Notes under the pieces: generated by a model
Told to the model about the DNA's origin: nothing
Databases searched by the model: none
Seen by the model: only the letters and a program-made list of their open reading frames with translations
In this document: positions 62,231 through 64,000 of the stretch, piece after piece
Layout: every line of letters begins with the position of its first letter
Numbering within the stretch: the first letter of the stretch is position 1
NCBI RefSeq assembly: GCF_002917925.1
Contig: NZ_PPFE01000009.1
Span: 106,726-170,725 of the forward strand
Source: Roseovarius confluentis
GTDB lineage: Bacteria; Pseudomonadota; Alphaproteobacteria; Rhodobacterales; Rhodobacteraceae
DNA: 64,000 nt
Direction: 5' to 3'
Translations under genes and position numbers: made by a program

Positions 62231-63253
62231 TTAGGCGGCCGCGGCTTTGTGCTGCAACCGGCGCTTTCGGATTGTCTGTTTCTTGATCTCCTCTCTCATT
62301 TTCAGGATCGTCCGACCCCGACCGTGGTAGACGTCAGCCGGCGTCAGGTTATCCAGGCTCTCGTGGTATCGCCGAGTGTTGTAGTATCCGACGAAGTCGC
62401 CGATCTGGCGTTCAAGATCCCCCGGCAGATAGCAGTTCTCCAGCAGAACCCGGTTCTTCATGGTCTGGTGCCAGCGTTCGATCTTGCCCTGGGTCTGTGG
62501 GTGGTGCGGCGCTCCGCGGACGTGATCCATACCTTTGGTATCGAGGTAGTCGGCCAGGTCGGCCGCAACGTAGGACGAGCCGTTGTCGCTGAGCAGCCGG
62601 GGCTTGTGAACGACTGTCGCATGAGCACAGCCCGAGGCCTCCAGCGCCAGATCCAGCGTGTCCGTCACATCCACGGCCTTCATTGTCGTGCAGAGCTTCC
62701 ACGCGATGATGTAGCGGCTGTAATCGTCGAGGATCGTGCTGAGATAGAACCAGCCCCCAACCGATGACCTTGAGATAGGTGAAGTCGGTTTGCCAGAGTT
62801 CGTTGGGCCGAGTTGTCTTGTCCCGGAACTCATCCATTGCCCGGCAGGCGATTGCAAAGCAATCTGCCGAGAGGGGGCGGCACGGATCACCACATGGGCC
62901 GGAGCCGTGATCAGGTCCTGGGCCTTGAGAAGGCGGTATGCCGAGGACTCAGATACAAAATACCGTTTCTCATCAGTGTATTTGACGGCCAATTCCCGTG
63001 GCGTCAGATCCTCATGATCCAGCGCGAACTCGACGAAGGCGTCGCGGATCTCGTCCGGGATGCGGTTCCACACCGACCGAGGCCGCGGGGACGTGTCACG
63101 CAAAGCGTCAACGCCGCCATCGGCCCACCGCGCATACCACTGGTAATAGGTGCTGCTGGGAATGCCGAGCATGGTCAGGGTCCGCCTGACCGGCAAATGC
63201 GAGGCTTCGACTGTCCGAATGATCTCGAGCTTCTCCGAGGCTGGGTATCTCAT
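62231..63253 (-). CDS. IS3-family transposase orfB, catalytic region out of frame
   Basis: The open frame of 340 codons has a helix-turn-helix N-terminus (AEVASHLPVRRTLTMLGI) and later the DDE motifs LLSDNGSSY (second Asp) and GKIERWHQT (Glu). Between about residues 126 and 167 it reads unrelated residues. The expected sequence, including the first catalytic Asp in ELWQTDFTYLKVIGWG, is present in another frame (62765-62837). A short palindromic insert and one extra G (GGGGG at about 62756-62760) account for both frame shifts. The ORF overlaps orfA by four bases. Confidence 0.8.
   Translation of the reverse strand: MRYPASEKLEIIRTVEASHLPVRRTLTMLGIPSSTYYQWYARWADGGVDALRDTSPRPRSVWNRIPDEIRDAFVEFALDHEDLTPRELAVKYTDEKRYFVSESSAYRLLKAQDLITAPAHVVIRAAPSRQIALQSPAGQWMSSGTRQLGPTNSGKPTSPISRSSVGGWFYLSTILDDYSRYIIAWKLCTTMKAVDVTDTLDLALEASGCAHATVVHKPRLLSDNGSSYVAADLADYLDTKGMDHVRGAPHHPQTQGKIERWHQTMKNRVLLENCYLPGDLERQIGDFVGYYNTRRYHESLDNLTPADVYHGRGRTILKMREEIKKQTIRKRRLQHKAAAA
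62838..62877. repeat. Short palindromic (REP-like) insert inside orfB
   Basis: About 40 bases interrupt the normal orfB text. They contain GATTGC-AAA-GCAATC with outer arms CGGCA (62842-62846) and TGCCG (62865-62869), an imperfect hairpin with flanking G/C runs. It looks like the kind of short palindromic element that transposes as a unit. I see no second copy in the window. Confidence 0.65.
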
Positions 63254-63624
63254 GCGTCGTCCTCCCCATCCCCGAACGTGCTTTTTTTGAGCAGCCTGTT
63301 CTCCAGTGTCAGCTCCGCGACCACTTCTTTCAGCGCGGCTGCCTCAGAGCGCAGTTCCTTGACCTCGGGAGCTGTCGCCTGACGGGCTGTGTCACCCGCC
63401 AGCCGGTTCTTCCCAGCCTCAAGAAATTCCTTCGACCAGCTGTAATAAAGGCTCTCGGCGATCCCTTCACGACGGCACAGGGCCGCTATGCTTTCTTCGC
63501 CCCGCATCCCGGCAAGCACGATGCGGATCTTCTCCTCCGCCGAGTAGTGCTTGCGGGTCTTACGCTTGATACCCCTGACAAGCTTGTCAGCAGCATCCTT
63601 GGATGTTCCGGATCTCTTGTTCAT
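63250..63624 (-). CDS. IS3-family transposase orfA
   Basis: A 124-residue orfA with the helix-turn-helix RKHYSAEEKIRIVLAGMRGEESIAALCRREGIAESLYYSWSKEF and a C-terminal leucine zipper-like helix (VKELRSEAAALKEVVAELTLENRLLKK). The start at 63624 has GGAGCGAAG directly before; upstream in-frame codons to 63672 are non-conserved. It overlaps orfB by four bases, allowing the usual programmed fusion. Confidence 0.88.
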   Translation of the reverse strand: MNKRSGTSKDAADKLVRGIKRKTRKHYSAEEKIRIVLAGMRGEESIAALCRREGIAESLYYSWSKEFLEAGKNRLAGDTARQATAPEVKELRSEAAALKEVVAELTLENRLLKKSTFGDGEDDA

Positions 63625-63702
63625 CTTCGCTCCATTATGGCTTCGATGAACCAGAAATCCTCCGTCCCTCAAACACCTAAATCTGTCCGGTAGGTGCTGA
63701 CG

Positions 63703-64000
63703 TTAGACACGCGCCAACCATTCGCCAAAACTGAAGTCTGGCCAACGGTGCGGCCGCATCATGATGATCTTTGCTGCCTGCACAAACAGCATTCTCAGAT
63801 ACCTGCTGCCGCGTTTGGATATTCGTCCAAGAACCGTTCGGCCCCCGGTGCTGTATTGCCTGGGTACGAGGCCCACCCAGGCCGCAAAATCGCGCCCGCG
63901 ATCAAACGCCTCACCTTCACCGATTGCTGCTACCATCGCTGTTGAGATCATTGGACCGATACCGGGCACCGTCATGACATTCACGCAGTTCTCTTCGGTT
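63703..64000 (-). pseudogene. IS110-family transposase, C-terminal part, truncated
   Basis: The frame is open to the right edge and ends at 63703. The visible C-terminal part (TVPGIGPMISTAMVAAIGEGEAF, RDFAAWVGLVPRQYSTGGRTVLGRISKRGSRYLRMLFVQAA) is the IS110/IS116/IS902 transposase_20 domain with its catalytic-region motif. In full-length members the domain continues with a VALANKLAR-type stretch, but here it stops soon after FGEWLARV, close to the right end of the IS3 element. The C-terminus therefore appears to have been lost. Confidence 0.75.

Larger units (their letters stand above)
62177..63689 (-). mobile_element. IS3-family insertion sequence (orfA/orfB), probably dead
   Basis: The element of about 1.5 kb contains overlapping orfA and orfB on the minus strand, typical of IS3. 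Its ends are estimated from imperfect terminal repeats: CGGACA at 62177 on the left and TGTCCG at 63684 on the right, with CCTC and AAACA-like similarity further in. No direct target repeat is visible, so the exact limits are approximate. The orfB frame is damaged (see the orfB entry), so the copy is probably not autonomous. It lies directly beside an IS110-type fragment. Confidence 0.7.

Noticed and set aside
62096..62767. 223-codon plus ORF across the IS3 element
   Set aside because: Shadow of orfB on the opposite strand.

Overview
The window comes from a GC-rich alphaproteobacterium, most likely a marine Rhodobacteraceae/Roseobacteraceae (roseobacter-group) chromosome. The evidence is the alphaproteobacterial form of RpoD and DnaG, a heterotetrameric sarcosine oxidase operon (soxBDAG), a TakP-like TRAP transporter, a CtrA-type box in front of a che operon, GANTC sites and Tad-pilus genes. 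Genes are dense on both strands, many overlap by 1-8 bases, and most of the window is ordinary chromosome. The right end (from about 61.5 kb) is AT-richer and holds insertion sequences.

Layout. 0-8 kb: a partial secreted protein, ribD-nrdR, a short-chain dehydrogenase, a YjbQ protein, dodecin, then rpoD and dnaG, with two rho-independent terminators facing each other between dodecin and rpoD. 8-15.6 kb: soxG/A/D/B, a DUF6151 protein and glutamate dehydrogenase, all on the minus strand. 15.9-18.9 kb: three Tad-pilus surface proteins (a TadG-like von Willebrand A protein and two TadE-like proteins). 19-25.4 kb: a membrane protein, a TetR regulator with its own palindrome, a small lipoprotein, then hom-glpX-hydrolase-recJ and a tRNA-Glu. 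25.7-34.3 kb: a CoA-transferase/GST pair, a divergent amidase and a TRAP transporter whose two membrane subunits are unusually long. 34.5-36.7 kb: a three-gene signalling set (methanogen-output-domain protein, PAS histidine kinase, response regulator). 37-39.5 kb: a polytopic membrane protein and a quinone oxidoreductase.

39.5-45.3 kb: a tightly coupled five-gene catabolic operon (PF06684 protein, alpha/beta hydrolase, flavin reductase, luciferase-like monooxygenase, aldehyde dehydrogenase) divergent from a LysR regulator. It looks like a two-component flavin monooxygenase pathway whose substrate I cannot name. 45.5-48.9 kb: livFGMH branched-chain amino acid ABC transporter genes without a binding-protein gene. 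49.1-58.7 kb: a chemotaxis operon (STAS, cheY, cheA, cheW, cheR, a second CheY-like gene, a small protein, a PAS protein, a periplasmic Cache-like protein, an MCP, cheD) with no cheB. It starts downstream of a TTAA-N7-TTAA CtrA-type box and is followed by a decayed PAS-chemoreceptor pseudogene. 59.8-61.5 kb: a lipid-kinase-family gene overlapping a phosphoesterase gene.

61.5-64 kb: an IS3-family element next to a truncated IS110-family transposase. The IS3 transposase has taken a short palindromic (REP-like) insert and a one-base insertion. Together these leave the reading frame open but out of frame across the first catalytic aspartate.

The most interesting points are the five-gene monooxygenase operon, the kinase/regulator/MetOD1 triad, the TRAP large subunit with a roughly 320-residue helical tail, the che operon with its probable CtrA box and an xWxxF tether on its MCP, and the palindrome-in-transposase event. 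All functional statements rest on reading motifs by eye; no search was run.
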